Origin: Gracilimonas mengyeensis
GTDB taxonomy: Bacteria; Bacteroidota; Rhodothermia; Balneolales; Balneolaceae
Assembly (NCBI RefSeq): GCF_900182705.1
Contig: NZ_FXTP01000008.1
Coordinates: 1 to 64,000 of the forward strand
Length of the DNA: 64,000 bases
Direction: 5' to 3'
Shown here: positions 26,936 through 36,777 of the stretch, piece by piece
Position numbering within the stretch: the stretch's first letter is position 1
Layout of the letters: every line of letters starts with the position of its first letter
Position numbers and translations under genes: made by a program
Notes under the pieces: generated by a model
What the model was told of the DNA's origin: nothing
Databases searched by the model: none
Seen by the model: only the letters and a program-made list of their open reading frames with translations

Positions 26936-27018
26936 TGGTTTATTTCAGATAGTTTTTCTGTCAAATGCACACAACAGCAACCCCATTTTAAGCCTCTTCC
27001 TGTCATCCCTTAAAACAA

Positions 27019-27048
27019 AAAACCCGAAAGCTACTGCCTCCGGGTTTT
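27019..27048 (-). terminator. Rho-independent terminator of topA
   Basis: Minus strand AAAACCCG, 14-base loop, CGGGTTTT running into TTGTTTT; 34 bases beyond the topA stop. Confidence 0.8.
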
Positions 27049-27081
27049 GATAAAACTTAACTAAATAAATCAGAAGGAAAA

Positions 27082-29628
27082 CTATTTTCCTTTTGCCTCA
27101 ATAATCTCCACGGCTTTATCCATGTCCACATCCTCGGGCGCTTCGCCTTTGGGCAGACTGATATTCTTTTTGCCGTGCTTGATATATGGGCCATATCGAC
27201 CAGTCATAACGCGTACTTGCTTATCCGTATCAGGATGCTTGCCAAGATCTTTGATCTCATTGCTGCCGCGATTAGATTTCTTTTTCTGTTTCAGTAATTC
27301 CACGGCTCGGTCTAGTTCAATATCCAGTACACTATCGCTTTTGGGGATGGACTTGAACTTGCCATCATGTACTACATAGGGACCATAACGTCCAACACCG
27401 GCTTTAACCACTTTGCCATCCTCAGGATGTTCTCCCAATTTGCGTGGAAGTTCCAGTAGCTGCAGTGCCAGATCGAGGTCTACATCTTCCGGCTTCATAT
27501 CTTTCAACAACGAAACCCGCTTGGGCTTTTTGTTATCGTCGGTTACCTCACCGAGTTGTACATAGGGGCCATATCTTCCCGAAAGTAAAAATACCGGCTG
27601 ACCGCTTTCAGGATCTTCCCCAATCGGCTCATCTTCTTCTTCAGACAGCTTAATCAGCTCTTCCAGTTTTTCGGAGGTGATATCGCTCGGATCCATATCA
27701 TTCGGCAAGGAAGTGGTTACCTCTTCGCCATTGCGTTGCACTTTGGCATAAGGGCCAAATCGACCTACCGCAACCTGAATGCCATCCAGGTTATCCAGCG
27801 GAAGATCCAGTAGTTTTGCTTCCTGTGGATCAATTTTATCTTCCTGGGTGTCAACCTTCGACTTCAGCCCGTTTTCGCCGTTGTAATAATCTTCGAGGTA
27901 TTTAACGGGATCTTGCGTACCCTCGGCTACGGCATCCAGCTTATTTTCCAGCGAAGAAGTGAAATCACTATCCACTAAATCCGGAAAGTGTTTTTCAAGC
28001 AAGGTTGAAACGGCAAAAGCCGTAAAAGTAGGTATCAGCGTTTTCCCTTCGCTTTTAGCATAGCCGCGATCCTGTATCGTACTGATAATGGAAGCATAGG
28101 TACTTGGTCGACCCACCCCTCGTTTTTCCAATTCTTTCACCAGCGTAGCCTCGGTAAATCGGGCCGGCGGCTTGGTTTCGTGGCTTACAAAGTTCAGATC
28201 ATCCAGTTCTGTGGAATCGCCTTCGTTCATCGCCGGCAGGAAGTTTTCCTGGTTCTCCAGCGCTGCTTCCGGATCATCGCTGCCTTCTACATACGCGCGG
28301 AAATATCCGGGAAAAAGAATCTTTTTACCGCCCGCACGGAAATCGGCGTCGGTGCCGTTATTGGTTGCGCGGATAGTCACGTTAGTGAACTCGAGCTCGG
28401 CTTCCGCCATCTGGGTGGCAATGGTACGCTTCCAGATTAAATCGTATAGTTTGAACTCCCGTCCGCTAAGACCCGCTTTTTCCGGTTTCACAAATCTGGA
28501 ACCCGCGGGACGGATGGCCTCGTGAGCTTCCTGTGCGCCTTTGCCTTTTTTGTTGTAATTACGGACGCGCTCAAACAAATAATCTTCACCGTACTCTTCC
28601 GTAACCGCATCACGGGCCGCTCCAATGGCTTGTCCCGAAAGACGTGTGGAGTCTGTACGCATGTACGTGATGAACCCTTTTTCGTACAGCTTTTGAGCTA
28701 CGCTCATGGTGTCTCGTGCAGAGAACCCAAACTTTCGGTTGGCTTCCTGCTGAATGGTTGAGGTGATAAACGGAGGCGCCGGATTACGCTTCTGTGTTTT
28801 CACATCCACATTAATAACCGACCAGGATGCATTTTTCAGGTCATCCACCAAGTCACTGGCTTTGTCCTCATCCAACAGCACCACGGATTTCGGCTTTTTC
28901 AGCTTGCCGGTGTTTTCATCAAAATCTTTACCGCTGGCTAAACGCTTCTCATTCAGGTGTGTGAGATCGGCTTCAAACTCATCATTTTCGCCGGCCTTGT
29001 GCAGCTTGGCTTTCAAATCATAGTAGGTTGCGCTTTTGAATTTCATGCGCTCTCGTTCGCGCTCCACCAAAAACTCAACGGCTACTGACTGTACACGTCC
29101 GGCGGAGAGGCCGGGCGAAATCTTCTTCCATAATAAAGGAGAAACGGTGTAACCGGCCAGGCGATCCAGAATGCGACGTGTTTCCTGGGCATGAACCAGG
29201 TTCATATCGATGTCGCGGGTATTTTCCAGCGCGTTTTGAACGGCTTCCTTGGTAATCTCCCGAAAGGCCATTCGTTTCACCGGGATTTTCGGTTTCAGGA
29301 TTTCTTTCAAGTGCCATGAAATAGCCTCGCCTTCACGGTCCTCATCCGTCGCCAGAATCAATTCGTCGGCGTCCTTCAACAATTTTTTGAGCTTGGTAAC
29401 CACCTTTTTCTTCGAGGAAGGAATCACATACAACGGGTCAAAACGGTCATCTACATTGATGCCCAAATTGGACCAGCTTTCCTTTTTATACTTGGCCGGA
29501 ATTTCTTTGGCCGAGGAAGGCAGGTCACGAATGTGCCCCATGGAAGAATCCACTGTGTAGCCTTTGGGAAGGTATTTTTTGATGGTTTTAGTTTTTGTAG
29601 GAGACTCTACAATTACGAGACTTTTCAT
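27082..29628 (-). CDS. topA: DNA topoisomerase I (type IA)
   Basis: Relaxes negative supercoils through a covalent 5' tyrosine link. 848 residues: TOPRIM domain at the start (SLVIVESPTKTKTIKKYL, ATDEDREGEAISWHL), catalytic Tyr in FITYMRTDSTRLS, and a C-terminal region of four repeats with the sequence G-R-Y/F-G-P-Y (for example SGRYGPYVQLG), the zinc-free repeat form. Length and order are standard. The peroxiredoxin gene upstream ends 15 bases before the start, so the two may be co-transcribed. Confidence 0.96.
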   Translation of the reverse strand: MKSLVIVESPTKTKTIKKYLPKGYTVDSSMGHIRDLPSSAKEIPAKYKKESWSNLGINVDDRFDPLYVIPSSKKKVVTKLKKLLKDADELILATDEDREGEAISWHLKEILKPKIPVKRMAFREITKEAVQNALENTRDIDMNLVHAQETRRILDRLAGYTVSPLLWKKISPGLSAGRVQSVAVEFLVERERERMKFKSATYYDLKAKLHKAGENDEFEADLTHLNEKRLASGKDFDENTGKLKKPKSVVLLDEDKASDLVDDLKNASWSVINVDVKTQKRNPAPPFITSTIQQEANRKFGFSARDTMSVAQKLYEKGFITYMRTDSTRLSGQAIGAARDAVTEEYGEDYLFERVRNYNKKGKGAQEAHEAIRPAGSRFVKPEKAGLSGREFKLYDLIWKRTIATQMAEAELEFTNVTIRATNNGTDADFRAGGKKILFPGYFRAYVEGSDDPEAALENQENFLPAMNEGDSTELDDLNFVSHETKPPARFTEATLVKELEKRGVGRPSTYASIISTIQDRGYAKSEGKTLIPTFTAFAVSTLLEKHFPDLVDSDFTSSLENKLDAVAEGTQDPVKYLEDYYNGENGLKSKVDTQEDKIDPQEAKLLDLPLDNLDGIQVAVGRFGPYAKVQRNGEEVTTSLPNDMDPSDITSEKLEELIKLSEEEDEPIGEDPESGQPVFLLSGRYGPYVQLGEVTDDNKKPKRVSLLKDMKPEDVDLDLALQLLELPRKLGEHPEDGKVVKAGVGRYGPYVVHDGKFKSIPKSDSVLDIELDRAVELLKQKKKSNRGSNEIKDLGKHPDTDKQVRVMTGRYGPYIKHGKKNISLPKGEAPEDVDMDKAVEIIEAKGK

Positions 29629-29643
29629 GCAGTAAAAATGATA

Positions 29644-30120
29644 TTAATTCAATTGTTCGACCAGCTCTTTTAACTCTCCGGCGTGGTCTTTGGTATTCAC
29701 TTTTTGGATAGTCCCCAAAATAGTACCATCTGTATCAATAACAAAGGCCGAACGTGAAGGGGCTTCATACTCGTTTCCGAACATCTTTTTTTGCACCACA
29801 GAATCGGTGGCTTCGGCAAATTTGTAGTCCGGATCAGAGACCAGGGTAAAGTCGATGCCCTGCTTTTTTGCATAGCGTTTGTGCGAGCCACAAGTGTCTT
29901 TACTAATAGCCACCAGATTGTATCCTTTTTCTGTGAACCATTCAGATTCATCAGCGAGATCTTTAGTTTGTAGGTCGCACCCGCTGGTGTTGTTTTTCAT
30001 ATACACCGACACGATGGTAGGCTTATCCAACAGGTCTTTAAAGTTAATTTCTTTTTCTTCTCCGTCTTGCACGGCTTTTACGGTAAAATCAAAATCCGCT
30101 TTGGCTCCGGTCTCAATCAT
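29644..30120 (-). CDS. Peroxiredoxin (Bcp-like)
   Basis: Thiol peroxidase of 158 residues. The peroxidatic Cys is in NTSGCDLQTKDL, where the family usually has TPGCTxE; Pro to Ser is a change, while Thr and Cys are kept. A second Cys (DTCGSH) lies at the position that can act as resolving Cys. The C-terminal half (RSAFVIDTDGTILG) fits AhpC/TSA. It reduces hydroperoxides with thioredoxin; the exact subclass is moderately sure. Confidence 0.83.
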   Translation of the reverse strand: MIETGAKADFDFTVKAVQDGEEKEINFKDLLDKPTIVSVYMKNNTSGCDLQTKDLADESEWFTEKGYNLVAISKDTCGSHKRYAKKQGIDFTLVSDPDYKFAEATDSVVQKKMFGNEYEAPSRSAFVIDTDGTILGTIQKVNTKDHAGELKELVEQLN

Positions 30121-30474
30121 TTGGCTAATCTTTTTTGTTTGGGTTGATGTTGGAGTGGAATAACTGAATTTACGGCTGTTATCGTTCGCTTTCAGTTAAT
30201 TCTGGTTGAAGAAGTGTTCACTACTGCAAACTTGCTCCATTAGGAGCATTATGTTTATACATAGTCATTCAACATAAGTTATTCTTGCCGTAGGTACGAT
30301 ATTGTGGGAATGAAAAGCATGTAGTGGACCTCTGGCACTCAAGCTCTTCCTATATACTCTTTTACAAACATACTGTCTCTGATGGGAAAAACTGATATCC
30401 AAATAACCCAGAACCAGTATGGACGCATGGAAATACACTTTACCGTATCACAGGCGCTTTGCAGAGTACATTCT
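30121..30474. other. Intergenic region with a palindromic dispersed repeat
   Basis: No gene seen. At 30234-30247 GCTCC-ATTA-GGAGC forms a hairpin, followed by ATGTTTATA (30251-30259) and a TGCCGTAGGTAC segment (30286-30297). The same order (hairpin, ATGTTTATAG, TGCCGTAGGTAC) occurs at 38682-38740, so this is a dispersed element. The remainder shows nothing recognisable. Confidence 0.6.
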
Positions 30475-32930
30475 TTATTTTAACAAAATCATCCTACCAG
30501 ATTTAACTGTTTCACCCGCCTTCACACGGTATAAATAGACACCACTTGACATATTACTACCATCAATACTCAACTGATGAGTTCCAGCAGATTTAAAAAC
30601 ATTTTCGACAGTTTTCACTTTTTGGCCAATCATGTTATAAATATTCACTCTTACTTCCATCGCTTTAGGAATAGAGTATTTTATTGTAGTTGAAGGATTA
30701 AACGGGTTGGGATAATTTTGATAAAGCTGAAAATCATTGGGAATATGATTAGATACATTTTCTTCATTAGATACTACAACAGCATTCCACTCTGGTTTAA
30801 TGTGTACAAAATTTGAAGCTTTAATGTAACCTATTCTTGAAAAATCACCTCCAGCATATACCCCATTATCAGTAACGATCATAGAATTCAAACATTGATT
30901 ATTATCGCATTCAGAGCTTTCAGAAGAATATTCACTAAATTGATATAGTTTTGTTGGGCTTTCTTGCCAATGCCCGTTGTTCCATGAAGCGATTGATGAT
31001 TGATTCTCAACAACAGGATAGCCAGATTCAAAATACCCCCATCCCATCAAGTAGCCTCCATGACTTACCAACCCTTTTACATGCTTGGCATCACTACTAG
31101 AGCTAGGATTAACGAGCCTCCAAATTCCGTTTGATAATACTGCTATTTTTTCAAAACCGGCTATTCTAACGGCTCCATATATATCCCCTTGATGCTCAAA
31201 AACAGCTGTTAAGCGTGGCGCTATGCCATGGTTATTGAAATCATAATCCAAAAAATCTGTAGACATCTGTTGCCAATCTTCTCCATCCCATTGATATATA
31301 CATGAACCATTATCCACCAAACCATCCCCACTAGTAATTAAATTACCACCACTCTTAGAAAGTGTATTCAAAGAACCCAGCCCTACCTCAATTTCTCCTT
31401 GTCTTTGCCAAGTCTCTCCATTCCATTTAATAATATTATTAAACTCTCCATTTTTTCCCTCGATTCTACCTACCGCACTTAAAGTATCTTTGTATGATAT
31501 AATTTTATTGATTATATCTGTATCGGCAATATTCAAACTTAGTTCTTTCCATTGGTCATCAATAAGTTCAAAAACTTTTTCTTTTTCTTGTACCGCTACC
31601 AACCTTCCCATGTGTATCGCAATATCACTTACGCTACCGTTGAGTCCATTACCAAGCTGGCTCCATGTTTCACCATCCCACTGTGCGATATGATTTAATT
31701 CTTGAGTGGCAGTGCCTGAAAATTTTCCTCCAACTATTATCTGGTCTTTAAACTCAAGCACTTTAGCTACTGTGTTATTTAGACCTAACCCATTTTCATC
31801 ATCTTTTCCTAATGTACTCCATTGACCCTCTTTAAAAACATGTATTCTTAAATGATTTGGTCGTCCTGAAATTATTTCTGCTGCTACAAAACTATTTTTA
31901 TAGCTACTCACTACAGCAATTCTGCCCCTAAATTGTTTGCCAATTTGTTTCCACTGACCTTCACTCCATTCTGCAATAAAATTCTCAATAGGTCCATCTT
32001 CTTTTTTGAATGAATAAGAAGCAATCAGACGTTCATTTACCTTACTTAGAAAACCTACCTGTAAACCTATTGTTGAATCGTCAGGCTCAATTGTAATATC
32101 TTTTTTTGTTTTACTTTCATCATCCCATTCAAAAATTCTCCCAAAATCTGACTCATTTCCTTTTGAACTATAATAAGATTCATAACCGTATAATTTTTCA
32201 TTGAAAGAAACTAAATGATCAATCCGAATCGTCGTTGAATCTATCAAATTAGAATGGAGATTAATCCATTTTTCCCCATCCCAAGCTTTAACTGCTTTTT
32301 TGTAATAGGCAAACTCGCCTCTATAAAAAACATTAGCAAAGCCAGATGCCAATAACTGTCCCTTAAATACCTCTAAATCAATTACATTCATATCATCAAA
32401 ACCATCCCCCATTCTATGCCAATTATTTCCATCCCATCTGGCTACTCTATTTATATACGTATCACCAATCCTATGAGAAGTACCCCCAATATTAAATCTC
32501 CCTCAAATGACTCTGTGTCACGAAGCCACCCGTAATAATTATCTGAGTTTACTACCTCCCATTCTTCACCGGTCCACTTAGTTAATCCCTCATTATTATC
32601 TAAATCACTATAAGAAATTTTATGTATTTCATCATTATAGAGAAATAGAAACGAAGTATTATCTAAGTTCTGCTTTTTTCCGGCAGAAACCCACCGCTCC
32701 CCGTTCCATTTAAGGAAATCGCTAATTGAATGATCACCTCGATAAGTATGAAAACGGCCGGACATGTATAGCTCTCCATCAACCTCAAAAAGGTTTTCTA
32801 CACTTCCACCCAATCCTCCCCAATAAAACCGATCATCATAATAACTTTCGTTTTCTCCTACCTGAGCAATGGCCATTGTATGCAACACGAAAAGGATGAT
32901 CAATCCACTAAAAAGAATTTTTTCTCTCAT
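30475..32930 (-). pseudogene. Type IX secretion cargo protein with WDG-type repeats, frameshifted
   Basis: Reads as two frames: 32930-32451 (159 residues, signal peptide ending AIAQ) and 32412-30475 (645 residues). They join if one base is added to the run of five C at 32483-32487 (+ strand): the reading then continues LGGTSHRIGDTYINRVARWD without a stop up to MGDGFDDM. The repaired protein (about 818 residues) has repeated units with W-x-G-x-x-W (KWNGERW, QWDGETWSQLG, KWNGETWQ) typical of a propeller. It ends in a type IX signal (YQNYPNPFNPSTTIKYSIP, then GVYLYRVKAGE, GRMILLK). Cell-surface or secreted. The break may be a true mutation or a sequencing error in a homopolymer. Confidence 0.85.
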
Positions 32931-32982
32931 AATTTCTCTCAGCTTTTTGTTTGAATAATGATTAGAAACTAATAGTTAAAGT

Positions 32983-33546
32983 TTAACTATTCCACAGCAA
33001 ATACTTAGCCACCGCCGCTACCACCAGAGAGTGATGCACCGTACCGCTCTTCACCAATTCCAGAAATTCATCCATCGGCATCAGGTGCACATTGATGCGT
33101 TCGTTGCCGTCCAGTTCCTGCTCCTGAATTTTACGGCAGCCCTTTGCGAGATACATGTGTGTTTGATTGGTCAGGAAAGCCGGATTGGAACTTACGCTGC
33201 CCAAAGAAATCAATTCTGTTACATCGTATCCTGTTTCTTCCAGCAGCTCACGTTTGGCTGTTTCCTCCGGCGTTTCACCGGGATCTACCATGCCGCCGGG
33301 CAGCTCCAGCGTGGGTTCTTCTATGCCGTAGCGATATTGTTCTACCAGCACCACTTCATTATTATTAGTTAGAGGGATGATATTCATCCAGTCGGGCGCC
33401 TCAATAATGGAGAAACTGACCTCGTGATCTTCTGATTCCAGCCGCATATCACGACTTAAAAGTTTGAAGATATTCGTCGTATATTTGAGCTCTTCATGAG
33501 TGGTGCGCCACGGCTCAATTGTAAATTTAAAATCTCGGTTATTCAT
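32983..33546 (-). CDS. NUDIX hydrolase (ADP-ribose pyrophosphatase-like)
   Basis: 187 residues. The NUDIX box lies at about 94-116: GGMVDPGETPEETA then KRELLEETGYD, all catalytic positions kept. Upstream VVLVEQYRYGIEEPTLELPGG resembles ADP-ribose pyrophosphatases (NudF type). Hydrolyses a nucleoside diphosphate linked to another group. Its start codon lies two bases from that of the divergent AMP nucleosidase gene. Confidence 0.88.
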   Translation of the reverse strand: MNNRDFKFTIEPWRTTHEELKYTTNIFKLLSRDMRLESEDHEVSFSIIEAPDWMNIIPLTNNNEVVLVEQYRYGIEEPTLELPGGMVDPGETPEETAKRELLEETGYDVTELISLGSVSSNPAFLTNQTHMYLAKGCRKIQEQELDGNERINVHLMPMDEFLELVKSGTVHHSLVVAAVAKYLLWNS

Positions 33547-33548
33547 AG

Positions 33549-34730
33549 ATGTCAGATACGCTCAAATTAGTTAACGATCAGTTTTCTTCGCAGGCAGAAC
33601 TTAAAAAAGCTATCGATAAAGCGTTGGACCTGATGGAGGAAATCTACCGCGGCGGAAAATATCCCCAAATGATAGTAGAGCGCAGCTGGAGCAAACATAA
33701 CCCTGTGATCGATGGTGAACTGGCTCAACCAGCCGCTTATCGCTGGTACCTGAGACGTGAGATGCAGCGCTTAGTAGAAAATGACGCTACCGTCTTCATC
33801 AAACCCTCTAGAGACGTACTGCCCCTTAACAATCCCGATTTATTTGATAACCTGGATGAAAACGACTGGGACATCACCCAAAAAAAACTGTTCCTGTTCC
33901 GAGCCGAGCGTATTGATATTTCTCTGGACCGACTGCAACATTACACCGGTACCAAGCCAGAAGATTTCCAGCGTTATATCCTTTTTACCAACTACGACAT
34001 GCACGTAGAGGTTTTCCTGGAAATGTTTCCTGATTGCGAGAAGCCGATCCGCGAAGGCGTGCAGATGCCGGCCTATCACCATAAAATAAAAAATAACTCC
34101 GGCATCACTTTGGTGAACATCGGGGTGGGGCCTTCCAACGCAAAAACCATTACCGATCATGTGGGAGTGCTACGTCCCGATGCCATGATTATGGTAGGAC
34201 ACTGTGGCGGCTTGCGCAACCACCAGGATATCGGGGATTTTGTGCTGGCCAATGGCTACTATCGTGCTGATCGTGTGCTGGATGATCTTTTCCCCATCGG
34301 CATACCCATTTCCCCAAATTATATTTTAAACCGGTACATGCAGGAAGCCCTCGATCAAAATGATATGAAACACCGCATTGGCACGGTGTATACCACTTCA
34401 AATAGAAACTGGGAGTTCTCAAAAGCTCGCACAGTGGAGGAAATTCACATGAGCCGGAGTGTGGCTATCGATATGGAATCTTCCACGGTAGCTACCAACG
34501 GATTTCGGTATCGCATCCCACATGCCACCTTACTTTGCGTGAGTGACAAGCCCCTGCACGGAAAACCTAAGCTTACCGATGCCGCTCAATCTTTCTATCA
34601 AAATTCCAAAGAGATGCACCTCAAATTGGTAGTAGATGCCTTACAAATGGTTAAAGACAATTACCCGGAAGGTCTGCCCAATTCCAGCATCCGTGCGTTT
34701 AATGAACCTCTTATGAGCGGGACAGAATAG
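33549..34730 (+). CDS. amn: AMP nucleosidase
   Basis: Hydrolyses AMP to adenine and ribose 5-phosphate. 393 residues: an N-terminal AMN-specific domain (about 1-165) and a phosphorylase-fold domain with VGHCGGLRNHQDIGDFVL, a conserved VAIDMESSTVATNGF and VSDKPLHGKPK. The divergent NUDIX hydrolase, which may split ADP-ribose to AMP and ribose 5-phosphate, would feed it, a sensible pairing for nucleotide salvage. With only two bases between the starts, its promoter must lie within the NUDIX gene or the start is further in. Confidence 0.9.
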   Translation: MSDTLKLVNDQFSSQAELKKAIDKALDLMEEIYRGGKYPQMIVERSWSKHNPVIDGELAQPAAYRWYLRREMQRLVENDATVFIKPSRDVLPLNNPDLFDNLDENDWDITQKKLFLFRAERIDISLDRLQHYTGTKPEDFQRYILFTNYDMHVEVFLEMFPDCEKPIREGVQMPAYHHKIKNNSGITLVNIGVGPSNAKTITDHVGVLRPDAMIMVGHCGGLRNHQDIGDFVLANGYYRADRVLDDLFPIGIPISPNYILNRYMQEALDQNDMKHRIGTVYTTSNRNWEFSKARTVEEIHMSRSVAIDMESSTVATNGFRYRIPHATLLCVSDKPLHGKPKLTDAAQSFYQNSKEMHLKLVVDALQMVKDNYPEGLPNSSIRAFNEPLMSGTE

Positions 34731-34731
34731 G

Positions 34732-34772
34732 GAATATCGAACAAGGAACATTCAACATTGAATGTAGAACTT
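34732..34772 (+). repeat. Dispersed repeat, GAATATCGAACAAGGAA type
   Basis: Begins at the amn stop. Its first 18-20 bases match, with one change, a sequence on the minus strand at 54760-54800 (GAATATTGAACAAGGAAT). The rest of the gap up to 35073 holds only the palindrome before the DUF2975 gene. Confidence 0.6.
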
Positions 34773-35026
34773 GTTTGAGCTTTTTATCTTCTATATTCGA
34801 TTTCTCTAGTTTATCCTGATTCAAGCGTCCGCTTGGACCAAACCTATAGTTTTTACTATACATACACTTCGCCACTAAGAACAAGATTCCTTCCCGCCTC
34901 AGACCATTTCCCAATAACAATTAACCAGATTTCTCTGTCATATCAGAATAACCTTCTACCCAAATAATTAATTACTTTACGGCAATTATTTATTGTTTAT
35001 CAATAAATTTTAGTTGATGTTCGGTA

Positions 35027-35043
35027 AATATTTTATAAATATT
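35027..35043 (+). promoter_or_regulatory. Palindrome upstream of the DUF2975/XRE cassette
   Basis: AATATTT-TAT-AAATATT, perfect seven-base arms, 30 bases before the first start. Position and symmetry suit an operator for the XRE repressor encoded at the end of the cassette. Being AT-only, it could also be chance. Confidence 0.4.
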
Positions 35044-35073
35044 ACATGCGAATCGAAGTAAATACTTAGATCT

Positions 35074-35709
35074 ATGAGATTAAAAAAGGACTGGTCAATA
35101 GCATATTTCTTGTATTACATCTCTCAAATAGGAATCTGGCTCACCGTAATTAACATCGCCGTTTTGTTTTTTGTGAATGGCAGCAGTTATATCGGGTCAG
35201 ATAGCAACTACCTGATTCATGATATCCCCGTTACTTTAACTATGGGAGGAAGTGAATCACCTGGCGCCTTCGAGCAAGATAATTTCAGCGTAGATATTTA
35301 TCCAAATTTGGAAACAACGGCGGTTATTCAGGGCAACTTTAATGATCACCTTTCTTCCTTTTTCTTCTACAATAGCTTAAGGCTATACCAGGCAATACTG
35401 ATAATTGTGGTGTTGTACTTTTTTGGCAAAGTATTGAAGAATGTAGCGGAAGGGAATCCATTCGAACGGTCCAGCTCCACCTATTTCTACATTATTGGGT
35501 GGACACTACTGGGAGCATCAATACTGAATATTATGATTCAATTTATCCCCTTACCACTTCTTAATGAGCTTACACTGCCAAGCGGGTATACCTTTAGCTC
35601 TATTCAGCCTCACTACGATTATCTCCTGATTGGATTATTCGTCCTGGTTCTGGGATATGTATTTAAGGAAGGCACCCGCTTCTATGAAGAACTAAAACTG
35701 ACGATTTAG
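35074..35709 (+). CDS. DUF2975-family membrane protein
   Basis: 211 residues, four membrane helices (about 12-32, 108-127, 144-165 and 185-203). The region after the third helix with the pattern NPFERSSSTYFYIIGWTLLG matches the DUF2975 type (NPF near the membrane). In many bacteria DUF2975 proteins lie directly before a small YozG-type XRE regulator, as here. Function unknown. Confidence 0.8.
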   Translation: MRLKKDWSIAYFLYYISQIGIWLTVINIAVLFFVNGSSYIGSDSNYLIHDIPVTLTMGGSESPGAFEQDNFSVDIYPNLETTAVIQGNFNDHLSSFFFYNSLRLYQAILIIVVLYFFGKVLKNVAEGNPFERSSSTYFYIIGWTLLGASILNIMIQFIPLPLLNELTLPSGYTFSSIQPHYDYLLIGLFVLVLGYVFKEGTRFYEELKLTI

Positions 35710-35711
35710 TT

Positions 35712-36428
35712 ATGGATCTTCAAAAGAAATTCATGAGCGAATCACTTTTCCAACGAACAATCATCGGATTGATGACAATACTCGCACTTTTTATGATTTG
35801 GACGGGTGTTCATGAAATCCGTCAATTTCATTCAGTGCTCCAGGAAGCACCTGCTGAGGTTGAAAGTCAAAATACCTTTGAAGTCGGGCCCCTTATGCTT
35901 ACCAAAACCTCCGCTGGGGATGATCTCTATCGCTACGTCACTGTAACTGATTTAAAGCATACCCCATCACCAACAAAAGCGGACGAAATGCTAACTACCG
36001 CTAATTCAGATAGAAAAGTGCTTGGCCTGGTAAGCTCGCCTTCATTCAAGTTAAGCAAGGAGCATCTTGGATTTTGGAAATCACAGTTTTACCTGGAATT
36101 GGGCCTCAGAGTCGGAGGCTGGCTAATGATTCTGCTTTTCTTCATCGGAATGACCATTACCAACTTCCGACAAAAAAAGAAACTTTTCACCCCAGCCATA
36201 TACCGATGGTTTTTAGGATTATATTTTTTTACTTTTGCCGGCTTTTTGGCCAAAGCTATTCTTTATGGCAGGCTCATGTATTTTCTGAATCATGAATTTT
36301 ATCTTCAGGAATCCCTCACCGCCGGAATTTCAACAAACATGGCATTAGGACTTGCCCTGTTTTTCTTTTTGATACTATTTCTTCAAAAAGCCATTCCCAT
36401 GCAAAAAGAACAAGACCTGACGGTATAA
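35712..36428 (+). CDS. Second membrane protein of the DUF2975 cassette
   Basis: 238 residues with an N-terminal helix (about 14-33), a periplasmic segment and three more helices (about 131-150, 164-188 and 205-226). Layout parallels the preceding DUF2975 gene (large extracytoplasmic loop, KKLFTPAIYRWFLGLYF in the place of NPF...), so it is probably a divergent paralogue. It starts two bases after the previous stop and ends two bases before the regulator. Confidence 0.68.
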   Translation: MDLQKKFMSESLFQRTIIGLMTILALFMIWTGVHEIRQFHSVLQEAPAEVESQNTFEVGPLMLTKTSAGDDLYRYVTVTDLKHTPSPTKADEMLTTANSDRKVLGLVSSPSFKLSKEHLGFWKSQFYLELGLRVGGWLMILLFFIGMTITNFRQKKKLFTPAIYRWFLGLYFFTFAGFLAKAILYGRLMYFLNHEFYLQESLTAGISTNMALGLALFFFLILFLQKAIPMQKEQDLTV

Positions 36429-36430
36429 TT

Positions 36431-36649
36431 ATGGCCATTATTGTAAACCTGGATGTGATGTTAGCCAAACGGAAGATGAGCCTGACCGAGCTGTCTGAGC
36501 AGGTGGGGATTACCATGTCGAACCTATCTATTTTGAAAACCGGCAAGGCCAAAGCCGTTCGGTTCTCCACCCTTGAAGCTATTTGTGAAGCCCTCGATTG
36601 CCAGCCGGGCGATATCCTTGAATATTCAGAGGATGGCGATATGAGTTAA
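36431..36649 (+). CDS. YozG-type XRE family transcriptional regulator
   Basis: 72-residue Cro/CI-type helix-turn-helix protein: MLAKRKMSLTELSEQVGITM, SNLSILKTGKAKAVRFSTL, ALDCQPGDILEY, the standard compact form. Third gene of a tight cassette with two membrane proteins; likely an autoregulator or a regulator whose activity is controlled by them. Confidence 0.9.
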   Translation: MAIIVNLDVMLAKRKMSLTELSEQVGITMSNLSILKTGKAKAVRFSTLEAICEALDCQPGDILEYSEDGDMS

Positions 36650-36777
36650 CCAATATTCTCTGGCCCGCTCCATGACCCGGCTCATCTATAAGCCTACATT
36701 TTTTACCTATGCCGGCCGAGCCAAAAAATGGAACCTCCTTTTCAACATATTGCCTTATTACCATATCACCTATTCAA

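Noticed and set aside
34711-34920. 69-residue frame on the minus strand after amn
   Set aside because: It covers the dispersed repeat and the end of amn on the opposite strand; no family and no ribosome site.
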